From: Nelumbo lutea
Lineage: Eukaryota; Streptophyta; Magnoliopsida; Proteales; Nelumbonaceae
Reading direction: 5' to 3'
DNA length: 64,000 nt
NCBI GenBank assembly: GCA_022828595.1
Contig: JAKGHH010000004.1
Span: 81,496,270-81,560,269, forward strand
In this document: positions 9,800 through 22,532 of the stretch, one piece after another
Position numbering within the stretch: position 1 is the first letter of the stretch
Layout: the number at the start of each line of letters is the position of its first letter
Notes under the pieces: generated by a model
Told to the model about the DNA's origin: nothing
Seen by the model: only the letters and a program-made list of their open reading frames with translations
The model's database searches: none
Position numbers and translations under genes: made by a program

Positions 9800-12700
9800 C
9801 TAGCCATCAGGTCACTGGACCCATACAAGTCGGAAAGCCAGGCCCACATAGGTGGTGAAGCCCATGCAGCAGCAAAAGCACATGCAAGGCGTTACAAACC
9901 TCCCCTGCGATTTGTTTATAACCGCAGGCCACGTCATAACCATCCACATGCAGAGCTCGTAGCCATGATGGATGGAGAGAGAATTGAGGGGTATTAAAGA
10001 CGCCCTCTCCGTTGTAGTGTCTCAGCTCGAACGGATGTCAACTCAGCCGAGCAAGGAGGCAGACCAGGAGGGATCGAGCAGCGGCGGCCTTCAACCGAAC
10101 GGCACCTTCAACCTTCGCAGCCCTAGACTGGTGTTCCCCACGTACTCAGGTGACAATCCTTCCCCCTGGATCTACCACGTAGAGCGGTATTTTGATTTCC
10201 ATGAGATTCCGACCGGCCAGAGAGTACAGATTGCCTCCATCTATCTTGATGGAGAGGCTAGTCTCTAGTACCGATGGTACCACCGTTCACACCCACAACT
10301 GTCCTGGCTAGACTTTGTTGAGGCCTTGCAAATACAATTTGATCCTTCTAGCTTCAAAAATTTTGACGAAGCTTTATGTAAAGTGAAACAGACTGGCTCC
10401 GTTCGAGAATATCAAGTTGAATTCGAGCGGTTAGCCATGAGAGTGCATGGATGGCCGGAACATGCACTCACCGGCTGTTTTATTGGTGGCTTGAGGGAAG
10501 GCATTAGGTTGGAAGTGAAAGCCCTACAACCCCCTACTGTTTTGGCCGTTGTGAGCCTAGCCCGACTGCATGAAGACAAGTTGAACCGGGTTAGGAGGAA
10601 TCCACGGCCAGGAATTCTCGAACTGGCTCCCAAGCCCTTCACATCCAAAACCTAGTTAACCCCGGTTCGACCACACCCCCCCGCCGGTCCCCACTATGAG
10701 AAAACTCACATGGGCTGAGATGCAGGCCCGTTCGGAAAAAGGATTGTGCTATAACTGTGAGGAGAAATTTTCGTGCAAAGCCTAGCAAATGTTCCTCCTT
10801 CAAATTGTTGACAACTCGGATGAGAGTGAAGATGTGGACACCGGACCCATGGCCTCCGACCAGGTGGAAGACTCCATCGAAGAAAACCCGGAGATTTCAC
10901 TCCACGCCCTGATTGGGCTCCATTCCACTGAGACCGTGAGTGTATGGTGTACTCAAGGGTAGGGAAGTGTACATCTTAATTGACAATGGGAGTTCCCTCA
11001 ACTTCATCACTTTGGATCTAGCTCGACAAATGAGCCTAGGCAGCTAATGGACAGCAAATTTCTTGTGATGGGTTGTGTAGGGCCGTGGGCCTTAGAATTC
11101 AAGGCCATGTGTTCAGTGTGCACTTGTACCCTTTGGATTTTAGTGGGGCTGACTTGGTCTTGGGGATCCAATGGCTTAAACTACTTGGACCGACAGTATG
11201 TGATTGGACCCTCTTGACTATGGATCTCTGGATGAATGGAAAGCAATGCCATTTGAAGGGAATTGGGCCAACCGATCCAGCAGCAGATTCGGACTGACAT
11301 GTTATCAATTACAGCTTTCGCTCCAGTGCAGCGACCCTGGTTTATTTGGGATAATTGGGAGTGAAACCCACTATCTATTGTGACAATGGAAATGGAGGAC
11401 CCCACTTTACAACCACTCTTAGCAACGTATCACGTCTTTGGAGAACCAAACAGCCTACCCCCCGTACGTACTCATGATCACCACATCCCTATTCAGCCTG
11501 GAGCCCAACCCACCAATGTCAGGCCTTACAGATACCCACATGTTCAGCGGGCCGAAGTTGACAAAATAGCGGCTGACCTGTTGTCCAAGCAATTGATACA
11601 ACCGAGCCACAATTCCTATTCTTCTCCGGTCTTGCTCGTCAAGAAGGATGGAACATGGCATGTTTGGGTTGATTATCGGGCCCTCAATAGCATGTGAAGG
11701 ATAGATTCCCAATTCCATTAATAGATGAGTTATTTGATGAATTGAAGAATGTCGTTTATTTTTCCAATCTGGAGACTACCATCAGATCCGAGTCCACTTA
11801 GAAGATATCCACAAAACGGCTTTTAGGACCCATGATGGCCACTATGAATTTTGTTTATGCCTTTCGGGTTGACTAATACACCCTCCACTTTTCATAGCCT
11901 CATGAATGATTATCTTCTGGCCCCACCTCAGGCGCTTTATCTTGGTGTTCTTCGATGATATCTTGATCTATAGTAGTGATTGGGCTTCTCATTTAGAACA
12001 TTTGGAGCTAACCCTTGGGATTCTCCGGCGAAATCAGTTATTCACCAAGCCCTCCAAGTGCACATTCGGCCAAACAGATTCAATATTTGGGACACAATTT
12101 CGCGGGGTACTGTAATGACCAATCCCGAGAAAATTGTGGCAATGACTCAGTGGACTAGGCCCAAGACCATTAAGAGTTTGCGGGGTTTCCTGGGCCTCAC
12201 CTATTACTATAGAAGGTTCATAAAAGGCTATGCATCCCTACCCACCCCTCTTACAGCCCTATTGAAGAAAGAAACCTTTACTTGGTCAGAACAAGCAGAA
12301 GTGGCATTTGAATCCCTTAAAAAAGGCGATTACGACACTGCCTACCTTGGCATTACCCGACTTTACAAAGCTGTTTGTGGTGGAGTGTGACACATTAGGC
12401 AGAGGGATTGGTGCAATTCTGATGCACGAAGGACATCCTATTGCTTATTTCAGTAAGTTCCTGTCAGCCCAAGCCCAATTAAAGTCTACTTACGACAAGG
12501 AGCTTATGGCCTTGGTGCTCTCCGTGCACAAATAGAGAGCTTACTTGTTGGGGCGAAAATTCACAGTGAGGACTGATAAGAGGAGTCTCAAACATCTGGT
12601 GGAACAAAGGCTTCTTAACCTTGAACAACAGAAGTGGAAAAGCAAGTTAATGGGCTTTGATTTCACCATTGAATACAAACCTGGCCCCTCCAACAGAATT

Positions 12701-13057
12701 GTTGATGCTTTATCCAAAAGAGAAGAAATGAACTCTTTGACAGCTTACAGACCTCTCCATCCCTTGCTTGATCGCATCAAGGAAGAAGCTCAACAAGATG
12801 AGTTAAAACTGATTCGAGAACAGTTGGTATCAGGGGCAAACCAGTAGCGGGGTACTCCCTGGTGGGCTCAAACTTATTCTACAAAGGGCAACTGGTGATA
12901 GCACCCAAATCTGTTTTCCACACAGACTTCTTGAAGTTATTCCATGAGTCAGTAGAGGGAGGTCATTCGAGGATGATCAGAACTTATAGGCACATGGCAA
13001 TCCACTTCTATTGGCGGGTTATCCACCTGGGATCCATCAGACACTTTAGTAGGAATC
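9800..13057 (+). mobile_element. Decayed Ty3/gypsy element, 3' truncated
   Basis: Plus-strand gag, protease, reverse transcriptase and RNase H follow one another in gypsy order, and the integrase is cut off just after its start. No LTR pair is visible. Sequence at 9780-9960 may be leftover 5' LTR or leader. The right end is lost where the copia-2 LTR begins at 13058. Confidence 0.8.
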
Positions 13058-13068
13058 TATTGAATTAA
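9972..13068 (+). pseudogene. Ty3/gypsy gag-pol remnant
   Basis: Gag runs 9972-10655 in two frames separated by one stop at 10266 (motifs FPTYSGDNPSPWI and VEFERLAMRVHGW), followed by a weak knuckle LCYNCEEK near 10744. The aspartic protease shows LIDNGSSLNFI near 10977-11010. Reverse transcriptase pieces include SKQLIQPSHNSYSSPVLLVK (11585-11644), WVDYRALNS and the catalytic FFDDILIYS near 11950, where FxDD is expected. Connection and RNase H follow (FRGFLGLTYYYRRFIKGYA-like block at 12170-12230, YSKFLS and YDKELMALV near 12450-12515, VRTDKRSLKHL near 12565). The integrase zinc finger begins at GGHSRMIRTYRH (12958) and stops. Numerous stops mean no active product. Confidence 0.85.
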
Positions 13069-13371
13069 AAAATATGAAAGAAAATAATTTCTTGAAGAGA
13101 GAAGGAAGAAAGAAGAAGAAGAGAAGAGAAGTTGAAAAGAAAAGAGAGCAATAATATGGCCGCCCCCTTCACCTATTATTTATACTAAAATAATATCACA
13201 GTACAAAACAACTATGCCCTTATAGGGTGGCAAAACATAAAACAACATATATAACACAAAAACATAATAAAATTTGGACTCATATAACTACTGTGGTCCC
13301 CACATCCTATCTAACAACTAACATAAAACATATACTCAGAAAAACATCATAAAACTAATTAATCTTCAACA
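13058..13371 (-). repeat. copia-2 3' LTR
   Basis: About 314 bp, matching the split LTR at 18227-18421 plus 20310-20427. On the minus strand it begins tgttgaagattaatt after the purine tract and contains a TATA-like tataaataat (near 13180) upstream of a CT-rich leader. This fits a promoter-bearing LTR. Confidence 0.85.
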
Positions 13372-13459
13372 CTCCCCCTCAAATTGGGAGTAAATGTCAC
13401 ACATTTCCAACATGCGTAGATCATGTTCAAACTTGTTCTTTGTCACTCCTTTAGTGAGA

Positions 13460-16400
13460 ACATCAGCCAATTGCAACTCTGAAGAAACATAAAAAAACAA
13501 ACTTCTCCGGTTGTTACCCTTTCTCTTGTAAAATGTCTATCAACTTCAATGTGTTTTGTCCTAATCATGCTGAATTGAATTGTGGGCAATATTGATTGCA
13601 ACCTGATTGTCACAGTATAACATCATAGGTTCCTCTGCTTTCACCCCAATCTCTCTCAAAAGAGATCTAACCCAAATAAGTTATGAGACACCATGAGCCA
13701 TGGATCTATACTCAGCCTCTGCACTTGACCTTGCCACAACCGCTTGCTTCTTACTCTTCCAGGAGATCAAGTTTCCACCTACAAAGGTACACACTCCTGA
13801 TGTAGACCTCCTGTCATTTAAGCATCCTGTCCAGTCTGCATTTGTATAGGGTTCTAACTTCAGATTCTCATGATTTGAGAAAAGAATGCCTCTGCCATGG
13901 TACTTTTTCAGATATGCAAGTATTCTCTCAATAGCTTCCTAGTGTTGAACCTGATGTGCATGCATGTACTGACTCACAACACTGACAGCATAAGAAATAT
14001 CTAGTCGTGTCATACACAAATACAGTAATCGGCCCACCATTCTTTGATATCTTCCCACATCCTTTACCAATTCACCATCCACACCATTAATTCTGTGGTT
14101 TGAATCAATAGAAGTGTTTGCTGGTTCGGTCCCTAGCTTCCTAGTCTCTCCAGTAGGTCAAGTACATACTTTCTCTATAAAATGAAAATCTCATACTTGG
14201 ATCTTGCAACTTCAATCCCTAAGAAATATTTAAGCTCACCAAGATCTTTGATCTCAAATTATTGCTGCAATGATTTTTTGAGATCATCAATCTCCTCTAG
14301 ATCATTTCCTGTCACCACTATATCCACATACACAATCAGAATTGACACCAGGGCATCTCTCCTCTTCACAAAGAGGGTGTGATCAGACTGAGTCTATGTG
14401 TATCCAAAACGGATGAGTGCCCCTCTGAACCTGTCAAATCAAGCCCTACGTGACTGTTTCAGTCCATACAGAGATTTTCTAAATCTGCACACATTTCCTT
14501 TACTAACATTTTCATAAAATCTTGTTGGAATGTCCATATATACCTCATCTTGTAAATCACCATTGAGGAAAGCATTTTTGACATCAAGCTAGAACAAGGG
14601 CCATGAATGGGTGGCTGATAGAGATAAAATGATACGAACTGAACTCATCTTAACTACTGGTGCCAATGTTTATAGATAATCAACACCATAGGTCTGAGTA
14701 TACCCTTTTGCTACCAACCTTGCCTTGTATCTTTCCATCTTACCATCGGCCTTATACTTCACTGTGAATACCCATCTACATCCGATTGTCTCCTTGTCTA
14801 GGGGGAGATCAACTATTTCCCAAATTTGGTTTTTGACCAAAGCATCCATTTCATCTTGCATGGTTGTTTCCACTCAGGTTTGGAGAGAGCCTCAGTAACA
14901 TTCCTGGGTATAGACACAAAATCTAAGGAATAAATAAAAGCACGGTAGGAGAGTGATAAGGCATTGTAGGAAAGATGGTGTGAAATGCAATGGGCTGTAC
15001 ACTTTCTCTTCCCCTTACGAAGTGCAATGGGAATATCAAGGTCAATGGGATCAACTGCAACAATGGTGTTAGGGACAGAAACATTATCATCAGAAAACAT
15101 AATAGGCTCAGGCTCAAGAGAAATACTTGGAACTGTATCTGTCGAATCTGGAGTTTCAGAAGGACTGATAGAGAGTGGTGTGGGTTGAGGATGTGTAGAG
15201 TCAACCATCATTTGTCGGCATTGATATTGCTGTGAGGCTGCCCATAGTGGTTCAGGTAATGAAACTGGAGGTGCAGGTGCTGGCTAAACTGATGGTGCAG
15301 GTGTCGGCTGAACTGATGTAGATGTTGACTAAACTGATGAAGGCACCACAGAAACAGGAAGAGGATCAGATTGTGAGTTCTCCCCAAAACTCTCCCCCTG
15401 AGGAGAACCACTCGAGAAGAAAAATGTGGATTCAAAAAAGGTAATATCCATAGTGACAAATCTACTGCTCGACATTGGATCATAACAGCAATACCCCTTT
15501 TGGTTCTGAGCATACCCAAGAAAAACACATTTTTTGGCCTTAGGATCCAATTTTTTGCGATGAGGGCCAAGAATGTGAACAAAAGAAACACAACCAAAAA
15601 CCCTCAAAGGTAAGTGAAATATCTCTCTATTTGAAAAAAGAAGGCTAAATGGCACCTTAAACCCCAAAATCCGTGAAAGAACACGGTTAATCAAATGCAC
15701 GGCTGTAAGAACTACATCTCCCCATAACTGCACAAGAACTGAATCACACCATAAGACTCCTTGCCACCTCTACAATGTGTTTATTTTTCCTCTCAGCAAC
15801 TCCATTTTATTGCGGTGTATATGCACAACTGCTTTGATGAACTACACCATGTTCTAAGTGATTCGTAATCAGGTCCTTCTCAAAGTACTCTCTAGCATTA
15901 TCTAATCTAAAAGCCTTAGTTCTCACTCCAAATTGTGTGAGAACCATCTAGTGGAATTGTCGTAATAAGTTAGGAACCTTATCACGTGATCTCATTAAAT
16001 ATATCAAAGAATATCATGTATAATCATCCACAAACAAGAGAAAGTAACAGAATCCTCCCATGGAAGGGATTTGATATGGCCCTCATACATCAGTGTGAAC
16101 AATATTAAAATTATTTCTTTTATTACTTGGTTTAAAAGACTGTATAATGCTTTCCTAACTGACAACTCTCACACTCCAAAATAGATAATTGAACAAACTC
16201 AAACAACTTTGGGAAAAGACATTTCAAAGAACTAAAAGAAAGATGTTCCAAGTGATTGTGCCAAAGCATAATTTGGTTCACTGACTCTGATCCACTACTA
16301 CTGTTGTTGCTAACATGATGGTCCTGATGTCTCGGAATCTCATCCAGAAGGTAGACTCCATTCACCTCACGACCGCTTCCAATCATTTTCTTTGACTCCA

Positions 16401-17771
16401 GATCCTACAAAACATAATTACAAAGAAGAAATGTCACTGAACAATTCAAATTTTTTGTCAAATAACTAACAGACAGTAGATGAAGTCTAAGGACATGTTA
16501 AACAGAAGGCATAGTTATATCATTGGTCACTCTGTCCCCTTTCCAGCAATGGGCATATGTGAACCATCTGCTGTAGAGATTCTGTTTCGACCAGAGCACA
16601 ACTGATAGGAACTGAAAATGGTAGGGGCATTAGTCATATGCTCAAATGCTCCTGAGTCTATAATCCAGGGAGGTCCCTCCTTACATGAAGTGGATGCAAG
16701 ATTTGCATTTGCATATGAACTACCTGTATGTGCAAATGAAGTGGTGTAGTTGGCTCTTGCATTCTATTGTCCATCTAGAAGGCTAGAGCTGGGTGAATCT
16801 TTCTTACTCATAAGCTGTCCAAACCTTTCCAATTTTGTTGTCACTGCTACTACTACAATGGATTCCCAATCAGTTTGGGAGAGAGGGGTTGAAGAGTCTC
16901 TTATAATGGCTACATTTGCATTTCCCTTCTTGTTTCTTATCCAAGCAGGCATAAGATTTGGATGAAGCTTCCAACAAGTGTCCCTAATATGATTAGGATT
17001 TTTGCAATAATCAGACACCAAGTCCTTATCTTCCCTTCTAGTCTCAATACTCCCCATGTTTCCATTCGGCTTAGGTTTTGTTGTACCAACCATAGCCGAC
17101 TGGTTAATCCCAGACTGTCTCAACATTACATTCCTCCTACTCTCCTCTCCAAAGACAAAAGCATAGGCCTGAGAGAGTGTCACAACCTCCCTAGAAAGAA
17201 TATACTGCCTAGCAATGTCAAATTCAGGGCTCAGCCCTGCCAAGAACTCAAAAACCCTATTCCTCTCTACCAGTCTGTGATTAGTTGTTGCATCGTTTAC
17301 ACTTTCCCATACCACAGTTTCTAAGTGATCTATTTCTTGCCATAGGGTTTTCAGCATGGAGAAATACACTGCAAGAGATTTTTCTCCCTGTTTCATACTT
17401 ATCACCTGATTTCTTAACTGATAAGCTCTGGCTTCATTTTGCTTCTGAGAGTAGGTTTCAGTCATTCAATCCCAAATCTCCTTAGCAGTATTAGCCCATA
17501 GGAAATTTTTTGCAATATGAGGTAACATAGAATTACACAACTAGGACATTACAATGTAATTCTCTTGCACCCATCAGAAAGAGTATGTATCAGGTTTCTT
17601 CTCCTCCCTAGTGAGATACCTTAATTTTCCACGAGCACCAATAGCCATCTTAGTTGATTGTGCCCACTCCAAATAGTTTGTACCATCAAGTTTTACTGTA
17701 GTAATGATCCCAGGCCCAAAAATATCACTACTACCTCCAACACCCAGTCTCACAATACCGGTAGATTTCAT
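13460..17771 (-). pseudogene. copia-2 gag-pol remnant
   Basis: The start at 17771 gives a gag N-terminus containing KLDGTNYLEWAQS. Gag continues as a 233-codon frame at 17465-16764 with DYCKNPNHIRDTCWKLHP, a zinc knuckle whose first cysteine is serine. A protease-like IDSGAFEHMT lies near 16660. Integrase pieces (ILECESCQLGKH near 16165; FLGYAQNQKGY near 15510), then reverse transcriptase (VDLPLDKETIGCRWVFTVKY at 14825-14750, further motifs to about 13900) and RNase H words (13460-13800) follow. Stops and frameshifts are more frequent than in copia-1, so this copy is older or decayed faster. Confidence 0.8.
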
Positions 17772-18204
17772 CTCGGTATTCCAACTCTCTATTTTACTTC
17801 ATACACAAAAACCAACCCTTTCGAAAGAAGAAAACCCTAACTAGAGGGAAATCTCTCTCTTCCCCACGCCTCCCAACAGAGAGAAAAGTGAATCGATCAC
17901 TACGGGAGGCCTAGAAAATTCTAGAAACCAAACCGCCCTCTTCAGAAAATCAAAAGAAAACTAACAATACCTGGGCGCCCAAGATCATATCAAAAACAAA
18001 GAGTCCAACTTTTCTGGGACTCTTCCCCGTACTCCAATTCTTCCTGATTTTGATGTCGAAAAGTAGATCACCTTCCTAATATCTAGATCCTACCCAAAAC
18101 TCCAAGAATTGGGCAATCTACAGCAAATCGATCAACCCTTTAATACTTCATGTAATTGGCTGATCTAGGGCTGTATGAGAATGCTTCAAGAAACCCTAGC
18201 CGAT

Positions 18205-18216
18205 GCTCTGATACCA
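18205..18216 (-). other. copia-2 primer binding site
   Basis: On the minus strand it reads tggtatcagagc, the exact initiator methionine tRNA primer site of plant copia elements. A 10-nt gap separates it from the LTR end at 18227. Confidence 0.9.
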
Positions 18217-18416
18217 AGCAGGGATCTGCTGAATTAAAAAATATGAAAGAAAGTAGTTTCTTGAAGAGAGAAGGAAAGAGAGAAGGAGAAGAAGAGAAAA
18301 GGAGAAGTTAAAAAGAAAAGAGAGCAATAATCTGGCCGCCCCCTTCACTTATTATTTATACTAAAATAATAGAACATTACAAAGACAACTATGCCCTTAT
18401 AGGACGGCAAAAACAT

Positions 18417-20309
18417 AAAACTGAAGGGATAGAATATCCATCACATGGACGCCCAAAGATTGCGGAATAAGGGGGCGAATTTAAAAAAAAAAATCTCTCC
18501 CTTCAACTGGGAATCGAATTTTCTATTTAGAAAATCATATTTTCAATGATCATTCTTGAACCATGAACTGAACCAAAAGGAGTAGGAAGGGATTATACCT
18601 GATACGGAGAAACAGTATCTCCCAATGGAGGTGTTCACGCCCAAGGAATGATCCAAAATATGCTCCCACTGAAAATGGCGCAGTGCAGGGTGGAGCAGAA
18701 TCAACAGTGTTCTTCCAAAAGAACTTGACCCTTCACAAGAATCAACTAGAGGGCTTGAAAGATTGGTATCAAGATCGAATCTTGATTACTCCTGTAGAGA
18801 GGAGGAGATCGAACTGCTGGAGGCGACGGCTGTAGGAAGGAGGCGGCAAGAGAGTATTCGCAGGGTGTAGAATTCTCTCTTCTTGTGATTTCAGCTTTGA
18901 AGACAGGAGTTGTGTATTGCATGTCTAAAGGTTGCCGCCCCCTCCTCCTTTTATAATCTTAAAGGGATCAGCTCCTAATCCCATCAGGAGTTGTTAATCC
19001 AAATCATATTTGGATAAAAAGTCCCTTTAAGTGATAAGAGATAACCATTATCTTATCTGCAGATTAGATCAGCCATCTCCTAATCTAATTAGGAGGCTTC
19101 AAGATCTAAATCTTATTTAGATCTTGGACTCTCTAAGTGGATAGGGTCTAGGCCCAATCTTATCAGTTGATCCATCTCAGAATTCGCCCCTTTAAGTGAC
19201 TAATCAAATCTACCCAGTTCGAAATGGGCTTAAAGCCCGTTTAAGGTTATGTATTCACTTAGCCTTCCAAACTGTTGCCCAGTTGGGCTTCCTTGTATTG
19301 CGTGGGATTCAAACATTGATCTACACATCAGCCACATAGGTTCGGCCAAGCCTTTGTTACAAGGCCTGGCGAATACACTGTTATGGACAGTGCAACCCCT
19401 GATAACCCATCTCATGGGTTCTATGGGCCCAAACCACCTTGTAACACCCAGGGACTGTGGGCAGATGCAAGATTAGCCCATCAGGTATTATCTTCAATGA
19501 TCTTACACTTAACCTCTCAGCCCATAATGATCATACACTGCCCGACAAGAGATGACATCTCCCTCAGCTGCAAGGAACAGTGTTGCACTCTCTGCTTATA
19601 TGAATCATGGGAATTAAAACCTTTTGCAAATAATTTCAAAACCATAATATATGTACTTTTATATCTCATATAAAATATATTTTGCAAAACAAATCTCAAC
19701 GATTGAAATCGGCTGCCAGCAGTCTTGGTTTCCATCAGTGAGTGTGCATCCCCGATCATTACATTTGTCCGACAAAGAAGCTGATCTTGTCACTATGATC
19801 CCCCACTTAGATGAATTCTCATACTGTCCCAACATACCCAGGTTTTGACCCCGTTAAGGATCTCACTGATTGGTACATCAAAGATAGTCTGATCCGACAC
19901 CTAGTGCAGTATCATAATCGAGCCTAGGGGTCGGGTGTAACTTTCCAGTTTTGCCCATCAATCTCCAAGGTCCAAGGCAATACTGAAAATCTGGTCTAGT
20001 TCATAGATTCAATTAATCCTACACTGTATGTGCCTAGGGTCTCACCCTGGCAGCTGAGACAGGCCACCCCAACCGACTTGGTGGCACCACAGTGTCAGCC
20101 TTGTCAGGATAGGTCTCCCCAGACCGACCCACTGGCTATGAACATTCTAAACTAACACAAGTCTCATTAAGTGTCAAGTTTAAGGGTATTACACAAAAAC
20201 ATACCAAGGGAACATGAACCAAATATGCACTTTTATTCATTTACAATAAACTCATAAAATACATCATTTTGATTGAAACTAAGGGCATACAAAACTGTCT
20301 AACAAAAAC
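18417..20309. mobile_element. 1.88-kb solo LTR nested in the copia-2 5' LTR
   Basis: The insert 18422-20304 begins tgaagggata and ends gtctaaca (TG...CA). It is flanked by the 5-bp duplication aaaac at 18417-18421 and 20305-20309. Removing it and one aaaac restores the copia-2 LTR exactly as in the copy at 13058-13371. No coding sequence, primer site or second LTR is present, which fits a solo LTR left by recombination between the two ends of a large retrotransposon. The orientation of the parent element is not certain. A diverged partial relative lies at 28685-29485. Confidence 0.85.
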
Positions 20310-20427
20310 AACATATATAACACTCAAAAACATAATAAAATTTGGACTCACATAACTATTGTGGTCCTCACCTCCTATCTAACAACTAACATAAAACATC
20401 TGCTCAGAAAAACATCATAAAACTAAA

Positions 20428-21557
20428 GTAAGGGCAACTAAAAAAAGTTTTCAGTGGAGAAAACCTAGGCTAGGAGTGGATATGTAAAACTTTCTTTTTC
20501 TACTTCTAAAATTCTAGTTGCTGACAAGGTTTGTCTTGTCTTGCCTTCAACTGCTTTGTATTACCCTCTCAAGCAGAACTGAAGTGTGGGACAGTTGTGA
20601 AGACATAATGGTTTTGAGAAACATTTCTGATTTTGAGGAACGAATAGGCAGGAATGAAGCATGCAGTGAGGAGATCTATTGAATAAGACAACTGGCACTT
20701 TGATATTTAGGAGTTATGTACACAATGAACTCTTTGGACTGGAAAATAGCTCCATTTTGGCTTATGAAGATATGTATAGAGATGCATAAAGCCATAAACA
20801 GGATTAAAAGTGAAATATGCTTCAAGAGAAACACATTATGATTTATGATATACAAATATACTCCAAGTAAAACAGGCTGTGTCAAAAAATTAGAAAAAGA
20901 ATTCAAATACTGTTGCAATGAGTTCAACACCTAAGCAGGACACTGCAAATGCTTGTTCCTAATTATCTATTATGTGGATTAATCTGTTGTGAAGAGTTTG
21001 AGCTAAGGGCCATTACCCAGTGTTGGTCCTGACTATCCAGGGTCTTGAGACGGGTAGAATGGATACACCCAACCTTTGACATTTTTTGTACAAAGTCACT
21101 GCTCTCAGACTTCAATGGCATTCTTATGCTTGTTAGCCCAAGATTTTACCATCTGCCAAGCAAAGGACCCTTACTACTAGGAGCATGAGTTAATCTCTTA
21201 TTTTTGATGGAGCCAAAAGGAGGGCTACGAATTGTACTGTTGAACTCACTTGGGTAGAATTTCAGGAGAAATACAAACAATAACAGTAGTGTGTCCAAAG
21301 CCCTCATGTATATTAACAAGAAATTAATCTAAGAAAACATCAAAAAATAGAAAATTGTTAATCATAACCATGTCCCTGTAGACTTATAACAAGGAAGCTT
21401 TTTCTGCCCCCTCTACTCCTTTGTTAGTCTTCATAGACTTGGTAGTACTTTTATCTGATAACTTAAGAGCATGAAATCCATGGAATAAGACTAAATTTCC
21501 TCTATTTTCAGGTGCTCCCACAGGAAGTGCATGGTCCATGCTTTAAAGTCCAAAGCC
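20428..21557. other. Spacer, nothing recognised
   Basis: Non-coding sequence without recognisable protein homology on either strand. It lies downstream of the PPR gene at 22533-24191 but too far away to be its 3' UTR. An 84-codon minus frame at 20676-20930 shows no family features. Confidence 0.4.
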
Positions 21558-21887
21558 ATGTAAAGAAGGCATTTCTGTCACATCACATGAATAAACGTGT
21601 AGACGAACTTGGGCACAATAGCCAAGGCCCAAGGAAAACCATACTTACTGAAATGTTCATAGAAGCACAGAATAACCAAAATAGGGATTTATCTTTTTTT
21701 TTGGAAAAAAAAAGGTAAGGTATGTAAAGCAGGCATTTCTGTCACATCACATGAATAAACGTGTAGACGAACTTGGGCACAATAGCCACGGCCCAAGAAA
21801 AACCATACTTACTGAAATGTTCATAGAAGCATAGAATAACCAAAATAGGGACTTATCTTTTTTTTTTGGAAAAAAAGGGTAAGGTAT
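21558..21887. repeat. 164-bp direct tandem duplication
   Basis: Copy 1 starts atgtaaagaaggcatttc at 21558 and copy 2 starts atgtaaagcaggcatttc at 21722. Both run to a ggaaaaaa...ggtaaggt end with an internal poly-T tract. Only a handful of differences separate the copies, so the duplication is fairly recent. A 68-codon frame across copy 1 has no known homology. Confidence 0.9.
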
Positions 21888-22532
21888 TGTATTAAAACAA
21901 GACTATATCAGGTCATGAAGCCATAAAACTCTGACAAAATGCTGTGGTGGCATACACACATAATATTGATAAATATAAGCATCTATGGAATCAATACCAT
22001 TGTAACCTCCTATTAGACCTACCTATGGATTCCAAGCTTCCATAAATGCATGCAATGAGCTCAACAAACATAATATAAACCAATCATATAGAACCATACG
22101 AGGAAGTCAAAGCCAACAATAAAAAGGCTCACATAAATTTCAAGAGGAAAGGGAATTACCAGACCATTTCAACAGCAAAGTCATCTAAAGCACTAAACCA
22201 ACCAAATCATCTCTTGAGTTGACTTGAGGGAAGAAGTATTTCAAAAACCAGTTGTGTATTGACCAGTGATCTGTTAACTAATGGAAATTGGAGTAACATA
22301 GGAAATCACACCCTTACTGAACAGCTTAATAAAACCCATAATCAAATCCAAATAGGTTACACGTTTTTTTCTGTAACAAATACTCTCAAATTATTCATTT
22401 TTGCTCACATACACTCTAGTCAACAGGCATCTGCCGCTTAAGCTGGATGCATCTCCTTGTTCCAGCATTACACAGTTAAAAACAAAAGAAACAAAAAATG
22501 GTTGCATCACTATAGAACAATTCCAGATAGCT
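21888..22532. other. 3' flank of the PPR gene
   Basis: This AT-rich sequence lies directly downstream of the minus-strand PPR stop codon and is expected to contain its 3' UTR and polyadenylation site. No single signal could be chosen with confidence. No other gene is seen. Confidence 0.35.

Larger units (their letters stand above)
13058..20427 (-). mobile_element. Ty1/copia retrotransposon copia-2, carrying a nested solo LTR
   Basis: In minus orientation: 5' LTR 20427-20310 plus 18421-18227 (split by the insertion at 18422-20304), primer site 18205-18216, leader, broken gag-pol from 17771 down to about 13460, purine tract 13372-13388, 3' LTR 13058-13371. The right end of the 5' LTR lacks its last dozen or so bases relative to the 3' LTR, and no target duplication was found, so the right edge may be eroded. 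The family is the same as the fragment at 2089-2835. Confidence 0.85.
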
